Positions 9,254-19,601 are shown, counted from the stretch's first letter. The stretch is 64,000 nucleotides of DNA from Cetobacterium sp. NK01 (GCF_024506395.1 NZ_JANIBO010000001.1:806001-870000); one strand, 5' to 3'. The notes: generated by a model not told the origin, from the sequence alone. Made by a program: numbers and translations.

Positions 9254-9460
9254 TTATCTTCCTACTCCGTATGGTAATAATCCTTTTAAGTGCTTCTCTA
9301 ATGTTGAAGTGATTACTGTATCCTTCTTTAATCTGTTCTTTCTTTTTCTAGTTTTCTTTGTTAAGATATGGCTCTTTCCTGGCTTTTTAACAACGAATTT
9401 CCCTGTTCCAGTAACTTTAATTCTTTTTCTAGCACCTCTATGAGTTTTCATTTTTGGCAT
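9254..9460 (-). CDS. rpmI: 50S ribosomal protein L35
   Basis: A 68-residue, Lys/Arg-rich large-subunit protein. The N-terminus MPKMKTHRGARKRIKVTGTG and the KKTRKRKNRLKK core are diagnostic. It sits between infC and rplT in the widely conserved infC-rpmI-rplT order, with 27 bases to infC and 50 bases to rplT. Confidence 0.97.
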   Translation of the reverse strand: MPKMKTHRGARKRIKVTGTGKFVVKKPGKSHILTKKTRKRKNRLKKDTVITSTLEKHLKGLLPYGVGR

Positions 9461-9487
9461 TGTAATGTTCCTCCTCTCAAATCTTCA

Positions 9488-9991
9488 CTATTTTTTTGGT
9501 GATAAGATCAAATATTTTTGCTTATCATTATATTTTTTATCAACATCTGCGACTTCAACAAATCTATCAGATATTTGATCTAGCATTTCTATTCCCTGAT
9601 CAGCATACATTCTTTCTCTTCCGTACTGAACAAGAGTTATTTTTACTTTATTATCTTTTTCTAAAAACTTTTTAACTTGAGCTATTTTCGTATCCATATC
9701 GTGCTGATCTATTCTAGCTCTAAACTTTACCTCTTTAACAATAACTTGCTTTTGGTTTTTCTTAGCTTCTTTAGCTTTTCTAGTTTGCTCGTATTTAAAT
9801 TTTCCATAATCCATTATTTTACATACTGGCGGCGCAGCATTTGGAGATATTTCAACTAAATCTAATTCTTTTTGCATAGCTAGCTCTAAAGCTTCTGATG
9901 CTGACATAATTCCTAATTGCTCTCCAGTTTCAGAGATAATTCTTAATTCTCTACCTCTTATCTTTTCATTAATTCTAACTTTGTCCGAAAT
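9488..9991 (-). CDS. infC: Translation initiation factor IF-3, probable ATT start
   Basis: IF-3 binds the 30S subunit, blocks 50S joining and checks the start codon. The two domains are clear: N-terminal INEKIRGRELRIISETGEQLGI and C-terminal YGKFKYEQTRKAKEAKKNQK through VKFRARIDQHDMDTK. No ATG precedes the conserved N-terminus in this frame. A GTG at 10000 shares its first G with the AGGAGG site (10005-10000) and cannot use it. Two ATT codons follow at 9994 and 9991; the second lies 8 bases after the site. ATT starts are known for infC in other bacteria, where IF-3 discriminates against them and so limits its own synthesis. From 9991 the protein is 167 residues. Confidence 0.93.
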   Translation of the reverse strand: MSDKVRINEKIRGRELRIISETGEQLGIMSASEALELAMQKELDLVEISPNAAPPVCKIMDYGKFKYEQTRKAKEAKKNQKQVIVKEVKFRARIDQHDMDTKIAQVKKFLEKDNKVKITLVQYGRERMYADQGIEMLDQISDRFVEVADVDKKYNDKQKYLILSPKK

Positions 9992-10005
9992 AATAGACAC
10001 CTCCT

Positions 10006-10167
10006 ATTAACTATCAAATAAAAAAAACAGGACGTAAATTTCCTGTTTAACTCAAATAATTATTAAGGCTAGCCCTAAACAAAAATTTAATAATACCTAT
10101 ATGTAGGTCATCGCCCCATTAGGTGAGAAACAGGAAGTCTCTTCTTGATAAATCTTTTTCATTGTCT
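10006..10167 (-). promoter_or_regulatory. infC operon leader with terminator/antiterminator (L20-leader-like attenuator)
   Basis: The roughly 160-base untranslated leader between the promoter and infC holds an intrinsic terminator. Its stem pairs 10041-10048 with 10025-10032 (AAACAGGA/TCCTGTTT), and eight U residues follow (10027-10020). Further upstream the transcript contains TTCCTGTTT (complement of 10128-10136). This is perfectly complementary over 9 bases to the AAACAGGAA (10048-10040) that makes the 5' arm of the terminator, so the two structures exclude each other. Smaller hairpins (ACCTA/TAGGT near 10096-10109 and GGGCTAGCC near 10067-10075) lie between. By analogy with the Firmicutes L20 leader, L20 binding would favour the terminator. 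The homology is inferred from position and logic only. Confidence 0.75.
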
Positions 10168-10173
10168 TTAATT

Positions 10174-10201
10174 ATTATAACACGATTCTACAAAAAGTCA
10201 A
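10174..10201 (-). promoter_or_regulatory. Promoter of infC-rpmI-rplT
   Basis: TTGACT (10201-10196), a 16-base spacer and a perfect TATAAT (10179-10174) on the minus strand. Start near 10167. Confidence 0.82.
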
Positions 10202-10225
10202 CTGAATTTTTTATTGATTTTATTG

Positions 10226-10256
10226 AGGTCCTCTCATATTTAGAGGACCTTTTTTA
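10226..10256 (+). terminator. Strong hairpin with U tract on the plus strand, after rpsA
   Basis: A 9-base perfect stem AGGTCCTCT/AGAGGACCT (10226-10234 and 10242-10250) with a run of T on the plus strand (10250-10256). On the minus strand, where rpsA ends, no U tract follows, so it is not a standard rpsA terminator. It could protect the rpsA 3' end or stop antisense transcription. Confidence 0.6.
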
Positions 10257-10258
10257 TT

Positions 10259-11881
10259 TTACTCTTCGCTTGAAGAAGTTCCGTACTTTTCTATCAACTC
10301 TTTATTTTCATTTTTTTCTTTTTCTAACTGAACTTTTTTCATAGATAATTTAATTCTTTTTTTCTCTGAATCAATTTCAACAATTTCAGCTAAAATAGTT
10401 TGTCCTGGTGTGAATACATCTTTCAAGTTCTTTATAAAATCTTTAGAAGCTAATTGTGTTGGAATAAATCCATCTACTCCTTCTTCTAATTTTACAAACA
10501 TTCCAAAGTCTTGAATATTTTTAATTTCTTTTTCAACTCTATCTCCAACTTTATAATTCTCTAAAGCTGTTTCCCAAGGACTTTTAGTTAAATCTTTTAT
10601 GCTTCCTTTAATTTTTTGATCTTCTAAGTTTAACTCTACCACTTTAAACTCTACTTTATCTCCCTTTGAATATTTTTTATTTCCAGTCCATGCAAAGTCA
10701 GAGTTATGAATAAATCCATCTACTCCCTCTTCTACCTGAACAAAAATACCAAAAGGCTTAACTTCTACTACTGTTCCAGTTAGAACTTTTCCTATTGCAA
10801 ATTTTGTCTCTGCTTTCTCCCAAGGATTAGAGCTTAATTGCTTTATTCCTAACTTTAACTTTCTTTCTGCTGGATTTAATTCGATTATTGAAACTTTAAG
10901 TTCATCTCCAACTTTTACAAAGTTATTTACATTAACTTTTTTGCTTGTCCAAGAGAAATCTGAACTGTGAACTAATCCTTCAACACCTGGCATTAACTCT
11001 ACAAATGCTCCATAATTAACTATTCTTGTTACTTTTCCAACAACCTCTTGTCCTACATTATTATTTTCTGCAATAATATCCCAAGGATTTCTAGTTAAAG
11101 CTTTTATAGATAATTTTATATTTCTTTTTTCTCTTTCAATCTCTATGATTTTAGCTTCAACTATATCTCCTGCTTTAAATAATTTATGTAAATCAGCAGT
11201 CTTTTTCCAATCTACTTCTGAAATATGAATAAACCCTCTAGCTCCATTAAGTTTTACAGTTAATCCAAAATCTAAAACTTCTAAAACTGTAACTTTTACA
11301 ACTTCTCCAACCGCTAATTTATCAATTGCCTCTAATTCTTTTGCGGCTATAATCTCTTTTCTTGATAATAGAATTTTTTTACCTTTTCTATCTTCTTTTA
11401 TCTCTTTTATAGATACTGATATTTCTTTTCCAACGAAAGAATCACCTTGTTCTAAAGATATTTCAGATAATGAATTTGGTAAAAATCCTTGCTGATGGAA
11501 CAACTCAACTATATATCCACCTTTAACTCTTTTTGAAATTTTTCCTGTTACAATTTCGTGATTTTCAAATGCTTTCATTAATTGTTCTGCACCAATCTCC
11601 ATGTCGATTCTTCTTTTAGAACCAATTAAAATCAATGAATCACTCTCTTCAGCTTGTGCTACTATTAGAACTTCAACTTCGTCTCCTACAGAATATCCTA
11701 TTAACTCTTCTGTTCTTACTCTTACAGCTTTTGGCTCTCCAGGTACTTCTAAATAAGTAAAGTTTCTATCCATATTTACAATTATTCCTGTTACTTTACT
11801 TTTTATTTCTTCATCCTCTTTTACTGGCATATACTCGTTTAATAATGCTTCAAATTCTTCGTAGTAATCAAAGTTAGACAT
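10259..11881 (-). CDS. rpsA: S1-domain RNA-binding protein, ribosomal protein S1-like
   Basis: A 540-residue protein with six S1 repeats of about 75-85 residues each. The repeats are recognisable by phrases such as FGLTVKLNGARGFIHISEV, YGAFVELMPGVEGLVHSSD, FGIFVQVEEGVDGFIHNSD and FGMFVKLEEGVDGFIPTQL; the first two are more divergent. S1 binds mRNA upstream of starts and helps structured messages onto the 30S subunit. The ATG at 11881 overlaps the end of ispH by 8 bases, with AAGGGGG upstream. In many Clostridia and Fusobacteria IspH and S1 are one fused polypeptide; here the frames differ, so they are separate products. Confidence 0.9.
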   Translation of the reverse strand: MSNFDYYEEFEALLNEYMPVKEDEEIKSKVTGIIVNMDRNFTYLEVPGEPKAVRVRTEELIGYSVGDEVEVLIVAQAEESDSLILIGSKRRIDMEIGAEQLMKAFENHEIVTGKISKRVKGGYIVELFHQQGFLPNSLSEISLEQGDSFVGKEISVSIKEIKEDRKGKKILLSRKEIIAAKELEAIDKLAVGEVVKVTVLEVLDFGLTVKLNGARGFIHISEVDWKKTADLHKLFKAGDIVEAKIIEIEREKRNIKLSIKALTRNPWDIIAENNNVGQEVVGKVTRIVNYGAFVELMPGVEGLVHSSDFSWTSKKVNVNNFVKVGDELKVSIIELNPAERKLKLGIKQLSSNPWEKAETKFAIGKVLTGTVVEVKPFGIFVQVEEGVDGFIHNSDFAWTGNKKYSKGDKVEFKVVELNLEDQKIKGSIKDLTKSPWETALENYKVGDRVEKEIKNIQDFGMFVKLEEGVDGFIPTQLASKDFIKNLKDVFTPGQTILAEIVEIDSEKKRIKLSMKKVQLEKEKNENKELIEKYGTSSSEE

Positions 11882-12743
11882 TAAAGTTCCCCCTTATTTT
11901 ATTTTCTATTTTTTTTATTATATCTTCTGGTGTTGATGCTCCAGCTGTTATCCCTACCTTCATGTCTCTTGAAAATAATGATAAATCCAACTCGTTCTCA
12001 TTTTGAACTAAGTAACTTTTTGGATTTTCAGCTAAAGCTACTTCTAGAAGTTTTTTACTATTTGAGCTTTTTAAATCTCCTATCACAACTAATATATCAC
12101 AGGTCTTTGCTAATTTTTTTGTAGCCTCTTGCCTTTCACTAGTTGCTCCACATATCCTATCAAATATCTGCGCATTTGAATAGTATTTTTCTAAATAATC
12201 TTTTATCTCTAAAAATTTATTTTTATTTAAAGTAGTTTGAGTTAACACCGAATATCTTTTACTAATATCTAATGTACTTTCTTTTAATTCTTCTAAATTT
12301 TTAAAAACTTTTACTGTTTTTCCAAAAGATATTATACCCTTTACTTCAGGATGTTCTTTATCTCCAATGAATATTATTTCATCTCCTACACTTTCTCTTT
12401 GGATAAGCATCTCTTTTATTTTATCCACAAAAATACAAGTTGCATCATATATTTTAACTTCTTTTTCTTTTAATTTTTCAATTATTTGAGATGTAGTTCC
12501 ATGTGCCCGAATTATAATTATATCTCCTTTTTTTAAAGGATCTTTTCCGTTTAAAATATCTTCTTCATTGATTATTACAAACCCAATATTTTCCATCTCT
12601 TTAACAACATCTTTATTATGAACAACCATTCCTAAAATATATTTATTCACTTCTTTTTCTTCCGATACTTTATAACAAGTTTCTACAGCTTTTTTTACTC
12701 CAAAGCAAAAACCCATTTTTTCAGCTCTTATGATTTCCAACAT
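11874..12743 (-). CDS. ispH: 4-hydroxy-3-methylbut-2-enyl diphosphate reductase
   Basis: This 289-residue iron-sulfur enzyme makes IPP and DMAPP in the last step of the MEP isoprenoid pathway. The three cluster cysteines are visible in GFCFGVKKAVE (near residue 12), DATCIFV (near 100) and ICGATSERQ (near 195). The substrate residues VVHNKDVV, HPEVKGI, TQTTLN and TAGASTPEDII are in order. The ATG at 12743 follows AGGAG, which lies in the last codons of ptsH; ptsH stops one base before this ATG. dxs at 37236 supplies the first step of the same pathway. Confidence 0.95.
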   Translation of the reverse strand: MLEIIRAEKMGFCFGVKKAVETCYKVSEEKEVNKYILGMVVHNKDVVKEMENIGFVIINEEDILNGKDPLKKGDIIIIRAHGTTSQIIEKLKEKEVKIYDATCIFVDKIKEMLIQRESVGDEIIFIGDKEHPEVKGIISFGKTVKVFKNLEELKESTLDISKRYSVLTQTTLNKNKFLEIKDYLEKYYSNAQIFDRICGATSERQEATKKLAKTCDILVVIGDLKSSNSKKLLEVALAENPKSYLVQNENELDLSLFSRDMKVGITAGASTPEDIIKKIENKIRGNFNV

Positions 12744-12744
12744 C

Positions 12745-13014
12745 TTACTCCTCATTAAACTTTTTAACTTCTATCAACTCTATAAGATCTGCAATCATTT
12801 CATCTTCATCTTCTCCGTCACACTCTAAAGTTAGCACTCTTCCTTGTTCTGCTGCAAGAAGCATCAATCCCATAATACTTTTTCCATTTATAATCTCATC
12901 ATCAAATATTACATTTATATCTGAATCATATTTACTTGCTGTTTGTACAAATAACGATGATGGTCTTGCATGTAATCCAGCCTTATTTTTAATAGTTACT
13001 TCCACTTTTTTCAT
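12745..13014 (-). CDS. ptsH: Phosphocarrier protein HPr
   Basis: An 89-residue HPr that passes phosphate from Enzyme I to sugar-specific EIIA proteins. The active His lies in KAGLHARPSS (His15). The regulatory-serine region reads NGKSIMGLMLLAAEQG, with Ser at about 46, as in HPr proteins that HPr kinase can phosphorylate. It follows ptsI by two bases and runs into ispH, so ptsI-ptsH-ispH-rpsA is one operon. Confidence 0.96.
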   Translation of the reverse strand: MKKVEVTIKNKAGLHARPSSLFVQTASKYDSDINVIFDDEIINGKSIMGLMLLAAEQGRVLTLECDGEDEDEMIADLIELIEVKKFNEE

Positions 13015-13016
13015 TT

Positions 13017-14768
13017 TTAATTTCTCCCTTCAATTATTTCTAAATATTCATTTAGGATATTTTTTACCTCTTGAGAATCTTTAGATTTTAATAGTTTTAT
13101 TTTAATTTCTTTCAACTCTGACATCTCGATTTTTCTAATTAAATTTCTTACTTTTGGAATATATGCTGGTGCCATACTTAAATCTCTTATTCCTAAACTC
13201 AATAAAGCTATGACAGCTTGGTTTTCTCCAGCCATTTCTCCACATACCGAAACTTTTTTATGTTTTCTAAGCCCTGCACTAGAAACCATATTTATTGCTC
13301 TTATAACTGCAGGATCATAACAATCATAAAGCTTTTCAGCTATTGGACTATAACGATCTGTTGCAAGTATATATTGCGTTAAATCATTCGTTCCAATAGA
13401 AAAAAAGTCTACATAATCAGCAAAAATATCTGCTAACATAACATTTGATGGTACTTCTACCATCATTCCAACCTCTATATTTTCTTTAAATTCTTTTCCT
13501 TCAATTAAAAGTTCTTTTTTACACTCTTCTACTAAATCTTTAGCTTCAATTATTTCTTTTAAATTTGTTATCATTGGATACATCATCTTTATATTATGAT
13601 GAGTTGCAGCTCTTAAAATTCCTTTAATTTGATTTTTAAAAAGATTCTTATCTGCTAAAGTTAATCTCATACCTCTGCATCCTAATGAGGGATTTTCTTC
13701 ATCAACCATTTTATAATAAGATAGTTTTTTATCTGCTCCTATATCTAAAGTTCTTATAACTATAGGTTTGTTTGTTTGACTCTCTTCAAACTCTCTTGCT
13801 ATATTTTCGTATATTTTTTTTTGCTTCTCCTCATTTGGAAATTCTACTGCATCCATATATATAAGTTCTGTTCTCAACAATCCAATACCATCAGGTCTTT
13901 TTCGACTAACTTGAGTTATATCTAACCTACCACCTATATTCAAATGCAAATAAACTCTTTCTCCATCTAAAGTAACTGTTTCTTTATCAATAGATTCCTC
14001 TATCTCTTTCATTTTATTTCTATATCTATTTTTTTCTTCATCGTATCTATTTAATGTTTTTATATCTGGATTAGTTACAACTTTACCTTCCATAGATGTT
14101 GTATCTAAAATTATTTTATCTCCCCAATCTACAGAAAAAATATCATTTCCGCCCATTAGTGTAGGTATCTCTAATGCTTTTGTTAATATTGCAGTATGAG
14201 ATGTCTCTCCCATATACTCCATTATTATTCCACTTAAATTTATTCCACTATAATAAATTTTTAAAAGCTCTGATGGTAGTAATTCCCTGATTACCAAAAT
14301 CTTCCCATTTAAATTGGAATCTATATCATCTTCATGCGTTAGATTCATTATTATTCTTTCGCTTATATCCTTTATATCTAATGCTCTTTGTTTATAAATT
14401 GGATCTGCTATTTTTTCAAACATCTCTATATATTTATTAGAAACTTTCTTTACAACTGCTTCTGCATTATTTTCTTCTTTTTTTATTCCTTTTTTTATAT
14501 CACTTATAAATTGAGGATCATCTAACATCATTATATGTACTGTTAAAATTTGCAAGTCTTCCTTGTTTATTTTACCCTCTAAATTCCCTTTGATTTGTTT
14601 TATATCATTTTTAGCTTTTTGTACACTTTCTAAAAATCGTTCTATTTCCTCTTCAACCTTTTCAGAAGAAATTTTATAATTTTCAATATCTATCTTTTTC
14701 TTTCTTTCTATATAGGGTTGACCTATAACTATTCCTGGGAAAATACTTTTACCTACAATAACTCCCAT
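13017..14768 (-). CDS. ptsI: Phosphoenolpyruvate-protein phosphotransferase (PTS Enzyme I)
   Basis: A 583-residue enzyme that takes phosphate from PEP and hands it to HPr. The phospho-His is in GETSHTAILTKAL (near residue 187). The PEP-binding barrel shows GIGLLRTELIYMD (near 292), LGCRGMRLTL (near 363), FFSIGTNDLTQY (near 447) and VCGEMAGE (near 499). A GTG at 14777 is in frame but overlaps the AGGGGTG site, so the ATG at 14768 is preferred. Upstream, TATAAT near 14802 with a weak -35 probably drives this operon, divergent from hrcA. Confidence 0.96.
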   Translation of the reverse strand: MGVIVGKSIFPGIVIGQPYIERKKKIDIENYKISSEKVEEEIERFLESVQKAKNDIKQIKGNLEGKINKEDLQILTVHIMMLDDPQFISDIKKGIKKEENNAEAVVKKVSNKYIEMFEKIADPIYKQRALDIKDISERIIMNLTHEDDIDSNLNGKILVIRELLPSELLKIYYSGINLSGIIMEYMGETSHTAILTKALEIPTLMGGNDIFSVDWGDKIILDTTSMEGKVVTNPDIKTLNRYDEEKNRYRNKMKEIEESIDKETVTLDGERVYLHLNIGGRLDITQVSRKRPDGIGLLRTELIYMDAVEFPNEEKQKKIYENIAREFEESQTNKPIVIRTLDIGADKKLSYYKMVDEENPSLGCRGMRLTLADKNLFKNQIKGILRAATHHNIKMMYPMITNLKEIIEAKDLVEECKKELLIEGKEFKENIEVGMMVEVPSNVMLADIFADYVDFFSIGTNDLTQYILATDRYSPIAEKLYDCYDPAVIRAINMVSSAGLRKHKKVSVCGEMAGENQAVIALLSLGIRDLSMAPAYIPKVRNLIRKIEMSELKEIKIKLLKSKDSQEVKNILNEYLEIIEGRN

Positions 14769-14887
14769 TTTACTCACCCCTTGACCATTAATTGATATAA
14801 AAATTATACCGTATTTCTATTCATTTTTAAACTATTATTTAATTATAATTATTTTTTAAAAAAAATTAAATTTTTTCAAAAAAAGTA

Positions 14888-14916
14888 TTGACATTTTTTT
14901 TTTTTTGTATTATATT
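14888..14916 (+). promoter_or_regulatory. Promoter of the hrcA-grpE-dnaK-dnaJ operon
   Basis: TTGACA (14888-14893), a 17-base spacer made mostly of T, and TATATT (14911-14916). Initiation near 14923 lies directly before the CIRCE element. Confidence 0.85.
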
Positions 14917-14926
14917 AATTGCAAGA

Positions 14927-14953
14927 TTAGCACTCCTTACAGTTGAGTGCTAA
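14927..14953 (+). promoter_or_regulatory. CIRCE operator (HrcA binding site)
   Basis: Perfect inverted repeat TTAGCACTC, nine bases, GAGTGCTAA, the consensus CIRCE element. It overlaps the start of the hrcA transcript, so HrcA would block transcription here. Confidence 0.97.
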
Positions 14954-14978
14954 TAAAAAGGTAGAAAAGGGTGATTTT

Positions 14979-15974
14979 ATGGTTGTCAGCGATAGAGAAA
15001 AGCTCGTTCTTAGTGCCATTATTGATTTTTATCTTCTTTCTGGAGAAACAATCGGTTCTAGAACTCTTGTTAAAAAATATAATATAGATCTATCTTCTGC
15101 AACAATAAGAAATGTGATGTCTGATCTAGAAGATATGGGGTTTATCTCAAAAACTCATACTTCTTCAGGAAGAATACCCACGGATAAAGGCTATAAATTT
15201 TACTTAGAAGAACTTCTAAAGATTGAAAAGCTTTCAAGAGAAGAACAAGCTCGAATAAATTCTGTTTATGATATTAAAATGAGAGAATTGGATTCTGTTT
15301 TGAAAAAAACTTCAATGCTTTTATCTAAATTAACTAACTATGTTGGAATTGTTATTGAACCTACGCATAAGAAAGAAAAAATAAAAAAAGTTGAACTAGT
15401 TCATATTGATGATTATATGTCTATGGCTGTTATTGTTATGGAAAACAAAAGTGTTCGAACTAAAAAAATTTTCTTCGAAGAAGTGTGTAGTCAAAGTGAG
15501 CTCTTAAAGTTATCACAACGAATTAATAATGAAATAAGAAATAGTTCTGTTGAATCTCACGAAATCGAAAAAATTATTGATTTTGTTTATAGTGAAGTAG
15601 AGGGAAAACTTTTTTTAGAAAACTCCTCTGAAATATTTAAAGATAAACAAGTTAATGAAATTAGTGATGTTTTAGATATTTTTTCTAAAAGAGAAAAAAT
15701 AAAAGAACTTTTCGAAGAGGCAATTAAGTCTAGACCTTTTAAAGAGGGTGAAGTTAATGTTATTTTTGGCGAAGAACTCGCTGTAAAAGGATTGGAAGAT
15801 TATAGCTTTGTATATTCTGTTTATAATATGGATAACTCTCCAGGTATAATTGGTGTTATGGGACCTAAAAGAATGTCTTATTCAAAAACTATGGGTCTTA
15901 TACAACATGTTACAAAAGAGGTTAACAAAGTTATAAAAGAAATAAGTAATGAAGGAGATAGTGATGGCAGATAA
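14979..15974 (+). CDS. hrcA: Heat-inducible transcription repressor HrcA
   Basis: A 331-residue repressor of class I heat-shock genes that binds CIRCE and needs GroEL to fold. The N-terminal winged helix reads SDREKLVLSAIIDFYLLSGETIGS and SSATIRNVMSDLEDMGFI, then THTSSGRIPTDKGY. The C-terminus has the typical GIIGVMGPKRMSYSK. The frame opens at a TTG inside CIRCE (14943); the ATG at 14979 with GGGTGA upstream is the real start. The gene overlaps grpE by 11 bases. Confidence 0.97.
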   Translation: MVVSDREKLVLSAIIDFYLLSGETIGSRTLVKKYNIDLSSATIRNVMSDLEDMGFISKTHTSSGRIPTDKGYKFYLEELLKIEKLSREEQARINSVYDIKMRELDSVLKKTSMLLSKLTNYVGIVIEPTHKKEKIKKVELVHIDDYMSMAVIVMENKSVRTKKIFFEEVCSQSELLKLSQRINNEIRNSSVESHEIEKIIDFVYSEVEGKLFLENSSEIFKDKQVNEISDVLDIFSKREKIKELFEEAIKSRPFKEGEVNVIFGEELAVKGLEDYSFVYSVYNMDNSPGIIGVMGPKRMSYSKTMGLIQHVTKEVNKVIKEISNEGDSDGR

Positions 15975-16506
15975 AGAAATAAAAGAAGAAATAGTTGAAG
16001 AAATAATTAATGATACAGAAAATAAAAATGAAAATATAGAGACTACGTCTCAAGAAGATGAAATAAAAAAATTAAAAGGTGAGGTTGAAGATTGGAAAAA
16101 CTCTTACTTAAGAAAACAAGCTGATTTCCAAAACTTTACCAAAAGAAAAGAGAAAGAATTTGATGATTTAAAAGCTTTTGCTTCTGAAAAAGTAGTAGTA
16201 AAAGTTTTAGATATAATCGATAATCTTGAAAGAGCTATCGCTGCTTCTTCTGAAACAAAAGATTTTGATTCCCTTGTAAAAGGTGTTGAATTAACACTTT
16301 CTCAAATGAAAAGTACTGTTGCTAGTGAAGGTGTTGAAGCTATAGAAACTGAAAAAGCTACATTTGATCCTCATTTACATATGGCTGTTTCCGTTGAAGA
16401 CTCAGCAGATTATGCTAATGATGAAATTATAGCAGAGTTTCAAAAAGGTTATAAAATGAAGGGGAAAGTTATTAGACCCTCAATGGTTAAAGTTTGTAAA
16501 AAATAA
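15964..16506 (+). CDS. grpE: Nucleotide exchange factor GrpE
   Basis: A 180-residue co-chaperone that releases ADP from DnaK. An acidic, disordered N-terminus (residues 1-40) and a long coiled coil with LRKQADFQNFTKRKEKE are followed by the beta domain, ending MKGKVIRPSMVKVCKK, the family signature. The ATG at 15964 is preceded by AAGGAGA, and its codons lie inside the end of hrcA, so translation is probably coupled. The in-frame ATG at 15949 has no comparable site. Confidence 0.96.
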   Translation: MADKEIKEEIVEEIINDTENKNENIETTSQEDEIKKLKGEVEDWKNSYLRKQADFQNFTKRKEKEFDDLKAFASEKVVVKVLDIIDNLERAIAASSETKDFDSLVKGVELTLSQMKSTVASEGVEAIETEKATFDPHLHMAVSVEDSADYANDEIIAEFQKGYKMKGKVIRPSMVKVCKK

Positions 16507-16542
16507 AATTAAAAAATTCAGATATATTAGGAGGTTTTTTAA

Positions 16543-18354
<1,812 letters not shown>

Positions 18355-18380
18355 TATTAGTAATTAATATATACTTTACT

Positions 18381-18412
18381 TAAGGGATAGAGATGACTCT
18401 ATCCCTTATTTT
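18381..18412 (+). terminator. Stem-loop between dnaK and dnaJ
   Basis: A 12-base perfect stem TAAGGGATAGAG/CTCTATCCCTTA (18381-18392, 18397-18408) with only four U residues after it. It probably acts as a partial terminator or stabilises the dnaK 3' end, lowering dnaJ expression. Confidence 0.65.
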
Positions 18413-18434
18413 AAGAAATGGAGGATTTTTGTAA

Positions 18435-19595
18435 ATGGCTAAAAGAGACTTTTATGAAGTTTTAGGGGTTGCTAAGGGGGCATCTGACACTGAAATAAAA
18501 AAAGCATATAGAAAAGCTGCTATGAAGTATCACCCAGATAAATTCAGTGGTGCTAGTGATACTGAAAAAAAAGAAGCTGAGGATAAGTTTAAAGAGGTTA
18601 ATGAAGCATACCAAGTTCTTTCAGATGAAAATAAAAGAGCTCAATATGATAGATTTGGTCACGCTGCTTTTGAAAATGGTGGTAGTGCTGGTGCTGGCGG
18701 ATTTGGTGGTGGATTTGAAGATTTAGGAGATATCTTCGGATCATTTTTTGGCGGAAGTGGCGGATTCGGTGGTTTTGGTGGTTTTGGCGGTTCTCGTCAA
18801 AGAGGTCCGGAACCTGGGGAAGATTTAAGATATAATCTTGAACTAACTTTAGAAGAAGCAGCAAAAGGTGTAGAAAAGACATTAAAATATAAAAGAACCG
18901 GAACTTGTGGAACTTGTCACGGTACTGGAGCTCAAGAAGGTTCTAAAATGAGTAAATGTTCTAAATGTAATGGTTCTGGAACTATAAACGTTACTCAAAG
19001 AACTGTTTTTGGAAATTTCCAAACAACACAAGAATGTGATGCTTGTCATGGTAAAGGTGAAGTTCCTGAAAAAAAATGTAAAAAATGTCATGGAACTGGA
19101 ATTGATACAGAAACTGTTGAAAAAACAATTAAAATTCCTGCTGGTATTGATGATGGACAAAAACTTAGACTTTCTGGAATGGGTAATGCTAGTACAGAAG
19201 GCGGTCCTAATGGTGATTTATATGTCTATATCTCTGTTAAACATCATCCATTCTTTGAAAGAAATGGTGAGGATATAATTTGTAATGTACCAATTACCTT
19301 TGCTCAAGCAGCTCTTGGAGGAGATATTGAAATCCCTACACTAAACGGTAAGAAAACAATTAAGATTCCTGCTGGAACTCAAAATGATAAAATGTTCAGG
19401 TTAAAAGGAGAAGGAATTAAAAACCCTCGAAGTCCTTATACGGGTGATCAAATTGTTAGAATAAAAATTGAAGTTCCTGTTAATTTAAACTCAGAGCAGC
19501 AAGAACTTCTTAAAAAATTTGATGAAAGTTTAAAAGATAAAAATCATAAAGATAATAAAAACTTCTTTGATAAGCTAAAAGATTTCTTCTCTTAA
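18435..19595 (+). CDS. dnaJ: Chaperone protein DnaJ
   Basis: A 386-residue type I Hsp40. The J domain (1-70) has YHPDKFSGA with the HPD triad. The Gly/Phe region (about 75-120) is rich in GGFGG repeats. Four zinc motifs follow: [24 protein letters not shown] and CKKCHGTG. The two C-terminal substrate domains include [22 protein letters not shown] lies upstream of the ATG. It is the last gene of the HrcA-controlled operon. Confidence 0.98.
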   Translation: MAKRDFYEVLGVAKGASDTEIKKAYRKAAMKYHPDKFSGASDTEKKEAEDKFKEVNEAYQVLSDENKRAQYDRFGHAAFENGGSAGAGGFGGGFEDLGDIFGSFFGGSGGFGGFGGFGGSRQRGPEPGEDLRYNLELTLEEAAKGVEKTLKYKRTGTCGTCHGTGAQEGSKMSKCSKCNGSGTINVTQRTVFGNFQTTQECDACHGKGEVPEKKCKKCHGTGIDTETVEKTIKIPAGIDDGQKLRLSGMGNASTEGGPNGDLYVYISVKHHPFFERNGEDIICNVPITFAQAALGGDIEIPTLNGKKTIKIPAGTQNDKMFRLKGEGIKNPRSPYTGDQIVRIKIEVPVNLNSEQQELLKKFDESLKDKNHKDNKNFFDKLKDFFS

Positions 19596-19601
19596 AAATC
19601 A

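Noticed and set aside
9488-10000. GTG at 10000 as infC start
   Set aside because: Its first G is part of the AGGAGG binding site, so a ribosome cannot use both. ATT at 9991 has correct spacing.
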